A stretch of 64,000 bases of DNA, from contig JAJEKV010000057.1 in the NCBI GenBank assembly GCA_021234155.1, positions 4,433,821 through 4,497,820 of the forward strand, read 5' to 3'. Below are positions 9,154-20,035 of the stretch, piece after piece. A model generated the notes under the pieces. The model made no database searches, was not told the origin of the DNA, and saw only the letters and a program-made list of their open reading frames with translations. The DNA comes from Isoetes taiwanensis. Lineage: Eukaryota > Streptophyta > Lycopodiopsida > Isoetales > Isoetaceae. Positions within the stretch are counted from its first letter, which is position 1, and each line of letters opens with the position of its first letter. The position numbers and the translations under genes were made by a program.

Positions 9154-10084
9154 TAATAATAACAAAACGAAATTTGAGAAGCACATTGAGGCTCTAAAAT
9201 AGGAGGGTTTCGCCCCGAAAAATCCATCAATTTCTGGAAATTCTAGACAAGTCAAAATATTTCCGACAATTGTTCAGCGTTAAAAGCAAAAACTTTCGGC
9301 AACATACACTATAAAATGCTCTATCAACAGTTTTTTCCGGTCGTCTTAAATGCGAGGCGGCATTTTCTCTAGTTACTTCGATTGATATTTTCAAACCATA
9401 TAGGTTCCCACAATTAAGAATATAGGCTCACAAACACATTAGTTCAAATATTATCCCGCCCTCCCATCCAATGGGCGAGATAAATTTGAAAAGCATGTTT
9501 CTATTTTCTTTATTGGAACCAAAACCCTAAACTCTTTCTTTATTTTCGATTATTCGAATCGAAACCCTATTCTCTTCCAACTGCACTGGCGGATCCAACT
9601 CCGGCCTCCGGCGGCCTGGCTCCAACTCTCAATGGCGGATCTAACTCCGGATCCCTGACTCCAGCGGCTCCCTGACTGAGTTCTGTAGATGAGAGTGTAG
9701 AGTTGAAGAGTGGTCCGACTGGATCGCGACAATAGGGGTCTCTGGTGCCAGATTTGTAGTTCTTGAGGCCTTATAGATTTGGGGTTTTTTTCCCTTTGCG
9801 AAATCCGGGTTTAGCCTTGGTATTTACTGGCTATTAAACTGCACTCGGCTTGGCAATTGATGGGCGGTGCATTGACGGAGGTTTGCTCCCGCCCAGAGTT
9901 GTCCTTCCATGTTTTCAGATCTACAAGGACAATAACCAAATCTTTTTTTGCAGTTCGGCTTGGATATAAGTTCATCTACAACAGGTGCAATCAATCTCCT
10001 TTGCAGCTCCCCTGGTTTACATTTGATTGTTGTTCTTGTGAGTTGTGGGGTTATTTTTCTGTTTCCTTTCCTCTACTTGTGTTT
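9154..10084. other. Promoter-like host sequence, no ORF
   Basis: After the foldback element come AT-rich DNA and then a GC-richer section (9580-9900) with the look of a 5' UTR, including repeated GGCGGATC(C/T)AACTCCGG motifs near 9590 and 9640. No supported coding region follows. Confidence 0.3.
9522..9569 (+). promoter_or_regulatory. Paired telo-box-like motifs
   Basis: AAACCCTAA at 9522-9530 and AAACCCTA at 9562-9569 lie 40 bp apart ahead of CT-rich sequence. Telo-boxes of this kind occur in promoters of plant growth genes. Here no downstream gene can be named, so the regulatory role is an inference. Confidence 0.25.
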
Positions 10085-10250
10085 GATTTTTGCTTGTGTT
10101 TACTTGTGTAAAACAACTGGATTTTTCGGTAGAGCTTGGCTTTGCCATATAAGCCATAACGACCTCTGATTTTTGCTTCTGTTTTTGTGTAAAACAGATG
10201 GCTTTTCTGTAGACCTTGGCTCTGCCATATAAGCCATAACGACCTCTGGT
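10085..10250. repeat. 80-bp imperfect tandem duplication
   Basis: Two copies (10085-10167 and 10168-10250) share GATTTTTGCTT at the start and a common segment including GCCATATAAGCCATAACGAC. They differ by a small indel and scattered substitutions. Confidence 0.8.
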
Positions 10251-12323
10251 GGTGTTATGGAGTTGAATCGATGCAAAAAAGAGGAATGGGGATGGAATGC
10301 TGTGACATGAAAATACTATGATACTGATGTAAACAGGATTCGTTTGAAGGAAGTTTTTGATGCACTGGCTTTTAGAACACAGAAGAAACTGCCTTAAAAG
10401 GTATCTTCAAATTCCATAATGCAGTAGTTTGGAGATTGGAGCTCAAATGGAAGTTTGTAGCTGGAACTGTTTCATGAGATCGGCACTGTAGAATCGATTC
10501 AGAGGAGCAGATTCTTTTTATTTAGAAGCATACTTGTCTTTTGCTTTCATTTCTTTTCACTGATCTGCTTCCATGTCCTTTCACTGATTGCTTGTTTTTG
10601 GCATTGCAGATATGGAAGCCCCCTGTTTTTTGTCCCTCTATTAAAACATAATGCTGATTGTATTGTGGAATATATTGTAGATTGTTCCTTATTACAATCT
10701 GAAACATCACAAATTTTTTACATTGCAGAATATATTGCAGAATACATTGCTTAGTTTGGAATTGTAAGGATTTTTATTTGAAAATAAGATCATACTTTGG
10801 AAATGAACATGTGATTGTATACTTTGAAATTCAAACTTGGAAATGAGTTGTATATTTTGAAATTTAAATGAAAATGCATGTTCATGTATGCTCATTTTAT
10901 TGGACAATGCAAAAATTTTTTGTTTACTATATGTTTTTTATATTTGTTGTTTTCATTTTATCCAATACATTGTTCTCTAAAACTACACTAGCAAAAAATA
11001 ATATGTCTAGAAAAAATTGTACGAAAAACAATATGATACGTGGTTGCATTACAAAAAATGAAAATAACGTGTGGATAATTAAAGGAAAACTATGCTAAAA
11101 AGTCCTACATGTAAAGACTACGCATTGTTATGAGGTGAAGACCACATTTAAAAACCATGTGATGTTTCTGTTTTTGAGTGAAAACTACACATAAAATTAC
11201 GCATTGTTTTTATCTAGAAACCATGGTGAAGATACATATAAAAACTATGCATTGTTTTCGTCTGAAAATCACAGATGTGCCTTTTATGCATTAATTGAAA
11301 CGCTTTAGACTAGAAGCCATTAGTGGATTACCAACTTTAATAAGTACTACAATACGTAAGAAACCATCCATAGTTCTTAATGGTTTTAGTCTATTAACTT
11401 GAAATGCTTCAGCCTACATAACATTACTAGTTTATCAATGATAACCATGAACCTGATGCATTAGAAAACCATGCACATTTTGAGCAAAACAATTATATCT
11501 TATTTTGATAAGCACAATAGTGCTTTAATAGAAAACCCTAAACACTTTGACTAATCAACTAATAGTGATTTATTGCTATTAACACAATTCAAACCGTGCA
11601 GGTTTACCATGAAAATTAGCCAGGCCATTTTTCCACAATAACAAACCACAACAACTACCACATTATGAAATCACATGAATAGAGCACTACATTGAAACCA
11701 CATCCACAACCATCACGTTATACCACATGGACAAACCGTACCCTAAAAACGATATAATGTACCACATCCACGTACCAACATATAATACCACTTTCACAAA
11801 CACTAGAAATAAGCCATTTACAATCACCATGACGTAATACCACCTTAACAAACCTTACAAGAAGACCAATTAGTTTAGCCACATATGGTTTTTAATGAAA
11901 TTAACCCCCAAACACCCATTAGTTTTGTAGAATTGTTTTCTAGTCACAACCATAGAAAAAACCATGTAGTGTTTTAATTTTGGGTGCCTTGTGCAAGAAG
12001 ACATATAGTTTGGCTAACAAGCCGAAAACTGCCGATGTCAAAACCTTGCCCCAAAAAATTACTTGCAGAATAGCTGCTAGCAAATCTTTGTGAAAATTGT
12101 TGATGGAATCATTGAAAGTCTCTTTGCAAATTGCTAATTGGAGAATTGTTGTGCTAGAACTTCCTTGATGGCAGAATCGATGACAAAAACTAATTGTTGC
12201 TGCTCTTATTCAAAAAAGCACATCCATTCAGAAGGGCTTTGTATGAAATACATAAAATAGAAGGGCATTTGATGATACACAAAATTCTACAGGGCCAGAT
12301 ACGTTGATCAAGGGTATAGCTTT
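10251..12323. other. AT-rich stretch with degenerate motifs
   Basis: No gene is seen. Between about 11080 and 11480 loosely repeated phrases such as AAAAACTATGCATTGTTTT and AAAACCATG occur at irregular spacing, and 11640-11870 is rich in ACCAC-type words. These look like a decayed satellite but no clean unit can be defined. Confidence 0.4.
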
Positions 12324-12619
12324 CAATCAAAGTAGGTTTCCAGATAAATTAAACAGAATCAAAGGACCCATCAAGCAAACCAATTAGACATCTCCACTTC
12401 ATATCAATGTAGAATGGTTTGCTTGATCAATCAAAGTAGGCTTCCAGATAAATTAAACAGAATCAAAGGACCCATCAAGCAAACCATATCATCTCCACTT
12501 CCACGACTGAGAAAAATAAGGGCTGGACATGGAGGCAAGGGCTAGAGATATAGACAAACTCGCAGTAGAGGTTGTACTGATGATATGAAGTGGAGATGTC
12601 TAATTGGTTTGCTTGATGG
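12324..12619. repeat. Combined direct and inverted repeat
   Basis: A 59-bp direct repeat lies at 12324-12382 and 12428-12486 with one mismatch. A perfect 39-bp inverted repeat pairs 12368-12406 with 12581-12619. The same sequence is thus used three times in about 300 bp, which could give a hairpin transcript or mark a small rearranged element. Confidence 0.9.
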
Positions 12620-13021
12620 TTAAAGTCCGCCTCTATGTTATTTACACCCTCTACTTTTTGCTGGAAATACTAGTCCCTTGAAGGAAAAAGCTAATCCCAA
12701 ATAGATGAGCCTGGCCATCTTAAAAGGGAAAATAGCAAAAGTAGTTCCTCTGTGGAAGTAACATTCCCAGATTTGTCCGAAATTGTTGACTGTCATTGTC
12801 ATAATATTGTGAATACCTGGAATTACTCGCTCTTTGCAGTAATATATGACTGAGGATTACACTTAGAAGCTCTAATGCAAACATATACAATAACATAAAC
12901 TTGGCAACAAGCATGTCTGTTGCTAGCAAGTATCAGAAAAAGTAGGAAGACATTCAATATTCTTCCTATAAACGATTCGTTCAAAACGACCTAGCAGATA
13001 CTAGATGTGCTTAATCCGTAC

Positions 13022-13210
13022 CAGAAAGCAAATGGGGCATTCGTCCAGATCAAAGGCTGCCTCCTCAACTCCTATATTACAAGGCTCGAGTTTGCCATTA
13101 GGAATAACTTTTTGAAGCCGTTGATCCACATCCTTGTGTTGATACAACCCTTGAGGTTTAGTATAGCGCTCATCTACAAGAGGGCGTCTTTTACCCAATT
13201 TATTTCCCAT
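13022..13210 (-). CDS. DA2-like: DA2/SIP5-like RING E3 ubiquitin ligase, first exon
   Basis: The minus-strand peptide opens [20 protein letters not shown], then GLYQHKDVD, and ends [11 protein letters not shown]. This is the conserved N-terminus of the plant DA2 family, ending with the first Cys pair of the RING. Family members are RING E3 ligases; Arabidopsis DA2 limits seed and organ size. The exon closes with a donor (CTG|GTACGG at 13022/13021) exactly where the RING is interrupted, so the rest must lie at lower coordinates after an intron. I found no following exon (expected to open near YYPSLNR) down to the window start, so the gene is either split by a very long intron or truncated. I chose MGN (13210) over the Met two codons upstream because it matches the family start. 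Confidence 0.75.
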
Positions 13211-15545
13211 GTGCACATCGAGCTTAACAACATCCTATAATTTCAAAACACATACTCCATTTTCATCTATTCTTAGCCTCCGGCAGCCTGCAACGCATCT
13301 AGAGGCCCAAACCCAACCATGATTTCTAAGCCGCATTTGCCTCTTTGAAAGAATAACTCACAACAGAATACATCCCTAGTCTAACAAATTGCTCCGAAAT
13401 TGTCAAAGAAGGGGGATGCTTCTTACATGAAAGGGGATCCAAGATGAAGAGATATTTCTACACCAAAACGACATGCTTACCTTGCCGATGGCCTCCATGC
13501 TACCGAACTTCTTTCGGTCAGCCGGTTTGCACAGCAGCCACCTGGCAACATGGCCGACCGACAATCTACAGCTTACAACAAGCTTGTAGTAGTTTTTGAC
13601 ATATTCTAGGCATATGCTAGCATATACCATAAATATGCCAAAAACCCACATAAGCAAGGGATTGCCCCCCTTACCCAACAAAAAGTAATCGTATCACTTT
13701 TGTTTAATTATTACTATATGAGAATGCTAACCCATATGGAGACTCATGCCTTACGACGATCGACAAAAAAAAGAAAAAGAAAAAGAAAAAAATTAACCAT
13801 ACAAGAAATTTATCACCGAATTGTGCATATTTGGGACCACCCAGACTGGGGTTTTTGCTGTGTAATCATAACGATGTTATGAAAGAGTCCCAGTATTCAA
13901 TGGTTCACCACAAGGATTAATCTTACATTTGAACATTTGGAAATTTAAATAGTTTTATATCTTGCAGATTATGTTGTTGTCTCGGGCCCACGAAAAAATA
14001 AGTTAAGATGAATACAGTAAGAGCCTTGCAACACTGAAATTATAAACCATAAATTAGAAGCAGCGGAATTAATACAACATACTAAGTAGGCATTGGTGGA
14101 GGTGGTTCTCATCATTGTCCTATCATGTCAACACCCTGCTCAGAATGATAAGTGGAATTGGATCTTGTGATATAGCTAAATTACGATTTTGTCATAATAA
14201 GAATGAATGTTGCACAACACTAAAAATATCCCAAAGCCCGCACAGTGTGAGGGGTCAGCCCGGCCTACCAGCTTGTTCATTCATCGGCTATGGCTTCAGA
14301 TTCGATTGATTGTAGCATGCTCTTAGGCTCGATCATCAATCCCCCCTCCATCATCAATCCAAGCTTACAGAACTTCAAAGAATTGACCTGACGGGAGCAT
14401 TGTCCCTGCTTGTTTATAACTATTGTTCAAAATGGTGCTCAATGCATTCACTCCCTTTATAACTGTTACATCTCTTGATAAAATCGGACGGTTATCTCTT
14501 GACTACTAGAGCTTGATTCTAGGGCCTTCGTTCAATATGAAAAAATGCCGAGATGGATCGATCCTGATAGAATTTATAGCCTGTGCATGAGACGCCACTC
14601 TAAAAATCCGACAAATCCAATCACAAATATCCACAGAATCAGTTATCCGTGAGTGATAGTGGCAAAGGAATCTAGCGACTAGGCTAGGAGCCCAGGCAAT
14701 GGTCAAACACATCTTTCACTGCAAGTTGTATCTATTTTGCATATCAAAAGACGAAAAAGCAAAGAAACAGAATGAAGATCAGACATGTGGGCAAAGCCAT
14801 GTCTCAGGATCGACAAAAAACAAAATAGGAGAAATGTTTGAGGAGAGAGATTGAAAGATTCGTTTGGAAGAATCAGATGGAATTCTAGACAAATAGTGGA
14901 GATGAGAATGGTGGAATAGGGGACAACAACATATCCGCCATAAAGCTTAAAGCTTACAGATCTAGCTGAATTTGGTTAAATCTATCAAATCTACTACATG
15001 TCTAGTCCAAACCTAATTGACATCAGCTTCTTTTAATTGAGACTATAGTCCTCTTTATAGTACCCTCCACGTGTCCCGCCTAAATTTGGCCTCAGGACAG
15101 AAAAAATAAGTTCAAAAAATATTAGTATCAAACAAAAAATGATACTGCATTATATATGTTTGATGAAATGTCACTAATATTATTTTTTGTTACCATATGA
15201 GAATGCTAACTTATATGTACACTTCTGCAATGATTGAGCACTTTACGACAATGCATTGGAATTTTTTTTCCTTCTTTTGCTTTCTTTTATTATGGCATCC
15301 TCTTTTTTGCTCCTTTTATGATGGCATGCTAGTCGAGATCTATAGGTTCAATGTTTTGTACTTATTTGAACATTGATTTGGGTTCATACAAAGGTTGTCA
15401 CGAGATGCATACAAATTTGTCCTTTGAGTTTCAGCTCAAGCTTGTGGCATATGTGATTGCCACCTAAGAGAATAACAAAAGAGGTAAAGCTTAATCGAAT
15501 ATGGTGGGTCGTACATATGTCACACCTATTATTGGATTGTCCAGG
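13211..15545. other. No gene supported
   Basis: Upstream of the DA2-like exon the sequence is ordinary AT-rich DNA. A purine tract (GAAAAAGAAAAAG type) lies near 13766-13795. A short motif ATATGAGAATGCTAAC near 13717 recurs near 15195 in altered context. The ORF at 13403-13681 (minus) has no recognisable domain. Confidence 0.3.
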
Positions 15546-16335
15546 AGATCATGAACAAACTTCGTTATCACTCATCATCTAGACAAAATCCAATACTATC
15601 ATCAATGACATCTGCATATACTTATATGTTAAAAACATTAGGCATATTTCCACCAACGAACACGTTGTACACCAAGAATTTCCACTAGTGTTAGCGTTTG
15701 CCTATTTGTTTATTGTCGTCACTATGCAGCCTTTCAGTTATGTTGAAAGGACAATCGTTTCATCTAGCTATAATGAGAGCATTGATTCCCGCATTAATAA
15801 AGTTGCACTTTACAAATGATTTCATTGTGTAAGAGATGCATTTTTGCCTACGTCATTTTTATTTAGGACTTACCATTATCATTGAATGGGTTTAACACTT
15901 GTAGCCTCATGGCACACGCATAAACCTTTGTAACATTGTCTTAGTTGGAGAGCATTGCATGTAGGCCAAATGTTAAATTTTCATCATATAGGATTATGCT
16001 TCCAACATTATCAATGGCTATTAAGCTAAAGCTCATCCCCCCCCGGTTTTTTTTAAGTTGTGAAACGAAGAAACTCAATTGTAAAAGGTTAAAAGGTTAG
16101 GGTGCATCAACACAATTGAGAAATTATGATTGGGACAAGCTCACTTCGTCGTCTCAAATTGACGATGCTCATGGAAAACTCCTCAACAGTTACGTAGGAA
16201 ACATCTTCATAAAGTACCTACGTTCCTAGAAGGAAAACACATTTGTTGCTTCTTATTGGCAAAGAGCAGTAGGCACAAAATTGCATTGAATAAGAATGAG
16301 AATGAGAATGATTTTTTATCAAGATGTTCCTTGCT
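15546..16335 (-). repeat. Old LTR-like repeat, left copy (element X)
   Basis: About 790 bp here matches 53744-54519 in the same orientation at roughly 90% by eye. The two copies bracket a gag-like remnant, which fits a pair of LTRs of an old element, read on minus. The first common sequence is AGATCATGAACAAAC. Exact LTR ends and a target duplication could not be fixed. Confidence 0.5.
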
Positions 16336-16689
16336 ATGACCATTTTGAAACATCACTACATCAAAAGTAAAACACATCATAATATTTGTCATAATTGTGT
16401 TGAAACTAAATGAGCGGTTGATTACCATTCTTTTGGGGTGATCCATAGTAAGTAAAGCTGTGTAAGTTTAATGAAGGACATGAGCATGTTTCTAATGAAA
16501 CCAACCATAAACATGCAAAACCATAATGGTTTGTTATACCACTACCAATGGGTTTTTTCTTTTCTTTTCCCTTAAGAATAGAAACATACTACTTAAATGC
16601 CCCTCACTTGCTTAGAAGAAAGAGAAGTTTCTCACAACAATTCACTATGGTAGCCACTTGCTTAACAAGAACAAGAAGTCTGTCACAAT

Positions 16690-17033
16690 AATTCACAGCA
16701 ATGTTGTAGGTTGTTTACCCTTCACCTTATGAGCAATAGCTCGTTTCAGCCCCTTCACATACCATTGGATATCCATTTCATCACTCCTTGCAATCTTCCA
16801 ATGAACCACGGCTTTGAGAACCGCAATATACCTCTGATTATACTCTAATTGATTCATCTTCCTTTTGTGTGAAATTGGTCCACCTTTTCATAGTCTTATC
16901 CTTATCATGGACTTCTTGATAATTAGCAATGAATGCTTCATTTAATTCCTGATATGTCATGGTATCTGGCTGGGTTTGTGCCCATTCCGCCACTGAATCC
17001 TGCAAAGAACTATGAATAGAATAGAATAGTTTT
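16690..17033 (-). pseudogene. Retroelement gag remnant, distal part (element X)
   Basis: The minus strand reads like a Retrotrans_gag domain: SLQDSVAEWAQTQP, YQELNEAFIANY and then WYVKGLKRAIAHKV. It is a fossil with several breaks. Its other part is at 53436-53640, on the far side of the inserted LINE and chromoviruses. Confidence 0.5.
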
Positions 17034-18400
17034 TTTAACGTCCACGAAGACCAATAGGTCATGGGACCCATACAATGGGCTAGTACAATCATTACTACTA
17101 GGATTAAAAAACACCTGCCTCGAAAGGTTTTCAAGGGAAAAACCTTTGCAGTAATGATGATACTAGACAAGCAGAGATAATGACTACTGAGGGCTCAGTA
17201 ATTGCATACGTTTATCTAGAACCTCAAGTATGTATAATGCCAAGTCATGCACAGATGGTGCTCTGAGAAGTTGTGGAAGCGTGGAATGGAATGCTAAGGT
17301 CAAAAAATGATTCCGGACTATCTCAAAAGCCGGGCAACTCAGAAGAGTATGGCTTTCATCTTCAATAACTCAGAATCGGCAACAGGCACATAGTCGCGCT
17401 TCGCGGCAATTGCGCCCGCCCCATCTACCGTCTCAATCAGACTGTGGGACCCCGTGCGAATTGATGCAATAGCTACAAGCTTGTTCCCCGACAATGAAGC
17501 AAGCAAATAAGCTTGGGGCCCCGGTGCCAAGGTGGGATTTATGTGTGCATGATAATGACCGGTTTTCACTTGGGCCAAAGTAACTACGCCCCATATCTTT
17601 TGAGAAAAACGACCATTGAGATATTGTTGCAAAGCTCGGGATCGAACCCGGCAAGCATCGCAAAGGTTCGTTGCACAACCCAACGAGCAAACCATGTAGT
17701 GCAATGCTCTTTCAACATCATTTCAAACGCTGAGGAGATTCAGCCATGGCAAGTGCAAGAACAGGATACCTAACATCATCCATGTGGTGCACCTTGCAGA
17801 TATAGTGGAGATGGCGCTTCATGGCAGAATGTTGAAGAGGCCAAAAACCGGTCTCCTGTAAAAGAATAGCATAGGGCACCGTTGTTTTAACTCCGAGGCT
17901 GTAAGTGAGAAAGGACTTTTGCACCCACTCCAAGCTCTCCCAAGCACTAGCACTAATGGCAGGCCCCCACACTTCAGAACCATACAGTAAAATAGGCTCT
18001 ATCAAAGCCCGAAACAAGTGGGCTTTCCGTGGCCAATCATAATTTTCTGCGTGAAAACAATTGTTTTGCATTGCATAGAGTGCTCTCCATCCAGCAGCCA
18101 CCTGCTTGGTAATACACTGTTCCCAAAGTGTGTTCTTACAGAATTCTATACCAAGATACTTGTAGCTATCTACAACTTCAACTTTGCAGCTATCATAGTG
18201 CATAGGGGGAACATTGTGATGAGAAGATTGAACTACCAAAAGCTTGGTCTTTCGGAGATTAACACGCAGACCCGTGTTCTCACAAAAACTGTGCAGAGCA
18301 TATAAATGTTGCTGCATACTAGCAGCGGTATCTGCCAGAAGTGAAACATCATCAGCATACATAAGTTGCCTAATGATATAGTGTGCCAAATGTGGACATC
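17034..18400 (-). mobile_element. LINE-1, 3' part (RT end and C-terminal domain)
   Basis: Minus-strand LINE sequence resumes after the outer chromovirus with IIRQLMYADDVSLLAD (catalytic YADD motif of reverse transcriptase), followed by YKYLGIEF, LIEPILLYGSEVWGP and a tail with IASIRTGSH. Further on the tail reads EIVRNHFLTLAFHSTLPQL. The open frame 17718-18422 covers most of this and gives way to other frames downstream, so the copy is decayed. An A-rich end (GTTAAAAAAA on minus) near 17034 marks the probable 3' terminus, beyond which gag remnant resumes. Confidence 0.8.
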
Positions 18401-20022
18401 TGTGACGCTCCCTGCTAAACATACGGCGCCCGGCCGTACACTCGGCAGGAAATCCCCCGTCCGGCTCAACAACCGCACAGGCCCTCCGTCTATCCCGTGC
18501 TCTGGGGCCTCCGTAGTGCGGGAAGGGGACACGAAGGTGTCTTGCGCGCCCTTCCCCTATGGGCTCCTATCACAGCGGAAGCATAAACACGTCAGAACTA
18601 GCAATACAATACAATATGCTACCTCGAAGGGTAGCTCCATCGCATATCCAGAGATACAAGGAACATAATCATATACCACAAAACATGAGGGCTCCTACCC
18701 GTGGCTCCGACACATGAGGGAATCGACTGACTAGATAGGCCTCAAGATAGAGCAGACCGAGTCATAACAATGGCGGGGCTGGCATAAGACAATGGCTAGG
18801 GTTGACCACTCCATCCGCCCCTCCTGTGCATACTTTGCAGATGGGCTAGACCAAGCTGTGGCATGACTCTAACCTTCCGGATACGCAATCCCATGGCATC
18901 ACCCATCGGGACTACTCGTGTTGCATCTCCCTCGGTCCGATGAGGTAGGAAGGGTTGCATCTCCCCTTCCCGTGGGTCTAGAGGCTCCACGGGCGGCTAG
19001 AGAATCGTGGCGACACACGATTAAGAACCGACTGAACCCCCAAAACAAGAGCCAAGCTGTCACTTGCAACTCTTGAGAGGCGGGCAACACCATTGCCCCA
19101 GAGAGGTGTCGGACCCATGCTCGGCCCACACGAAGTGACCGACCATAAGCCTAGCCCACTATGGGATCCCCCGAAGCCCCCACTCGGCAGGGATCCTCCC
19201 TCCATCTTGCCTCTAGCCCCATTGTGTAGTGCTGAGTCACATCATAGCCTCCATAGCCCGGTGGGTTCCTATGCACAGGCCGCAACTAATAGGAACTAAG
19301 GGATCTACACTAGGAGCATACTACATATGGCCCTAGGTCTCTACCCCCCTTCCCAACACAAGAGGGACAACATGATCAACCATCATCACATAATCATCAT
19401 GAACAATATCATATAAACATCTTAACCTAATCATACATATCTAACTATCAGTTAGGGTTCCTTGATTAGGGTTCGAGATGTTCAACAAAGGATCTAGGGT
19501 GGCTCTACTCTAGACACAACATACTAACCCATCTGGAGTGCTAACTTCCAGATGAACTAACATGAACTCTACTCAACCTACCTCCTCCAGATGCGCTCCC
19601 TCCCATTCCTGGCGTCTCCATGCTCCTAGACGTGGTTCGAAGGCCTGCTCCCTCTACGATCATACACACCTTCCAGGCTAGGCTATGACGAACGATGCTC
19701 GAAACGGGGTTTCGGGCACGTGGATGAGAGCTCAGGTGCTAGGTCAGGAAAAAGGGTCTAGGGTTAGGGTTAGGGCTCATATAGGTGTGGGTCCACGTGG
19801 GATGCCACGTGGCACCACTAAGATGAGGCCGTGTGGCGGTTGCCCAATAGGATAAGGCCATGTGGAAATGGGCCTTATCCTAAGGTTATCTAAGTTAAAC
19901 AATTAACTTAGATGTGCACCCCTTGCCACTTATCCAAGGCATAAGGCTACCTAGGTAGACTTGTATGGTGACGGGTCCAGGAATATATGTATTTATGGCG
20001 TATATTCCCTTGGAACGTCACA
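18401..20022 (-). repeat. Outer element 3' LTR
   Basis: A 1622-bp LTR matching 46573-48211 almost throughout. It contains the module CCACTCCATCCGCCCCTCCT near 18806, shared by all LTRs of this lineage in the window. A polypurine tract adjoins it at 20023. Confidence 0.95.
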
Positions 20023-20035
20023 TTCTCCCCCCCTT
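20023..20035 (-). promoter_or_regulatory. Outer element polypurine tract
   Basis: Read on minus, AAGGGGGGGAGAA lies directly against the 3' LTR, in the position where plus-strand DNA synthesis is primed. The inner element has the equivalent AAGGAGGGGAGAA. Confidence 0.9.

Noticed and set aside
13766-13795. A/G-rich Lys/Arg coding run
   Set aside because: Simple-sequence purine tract giving an artificial basic peptide.
18366-19299. Plus- and minus-strand ORFs inside the LTRs (also in 30655-31166, 42431-43205, 46541-47471)
   Set aside because: They follow LTR sequence, differ between paired LTRs and show no domain. Treated as chance frames.
19754-19775. Short GGGTTAGGGTTAGGG run in the outer LTR
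   Set aside because: Only two to three units, inside an LTR, and present in the paired LTR as well. The plant telomere unit is TTTAGGG. Not an interstitial telomere.
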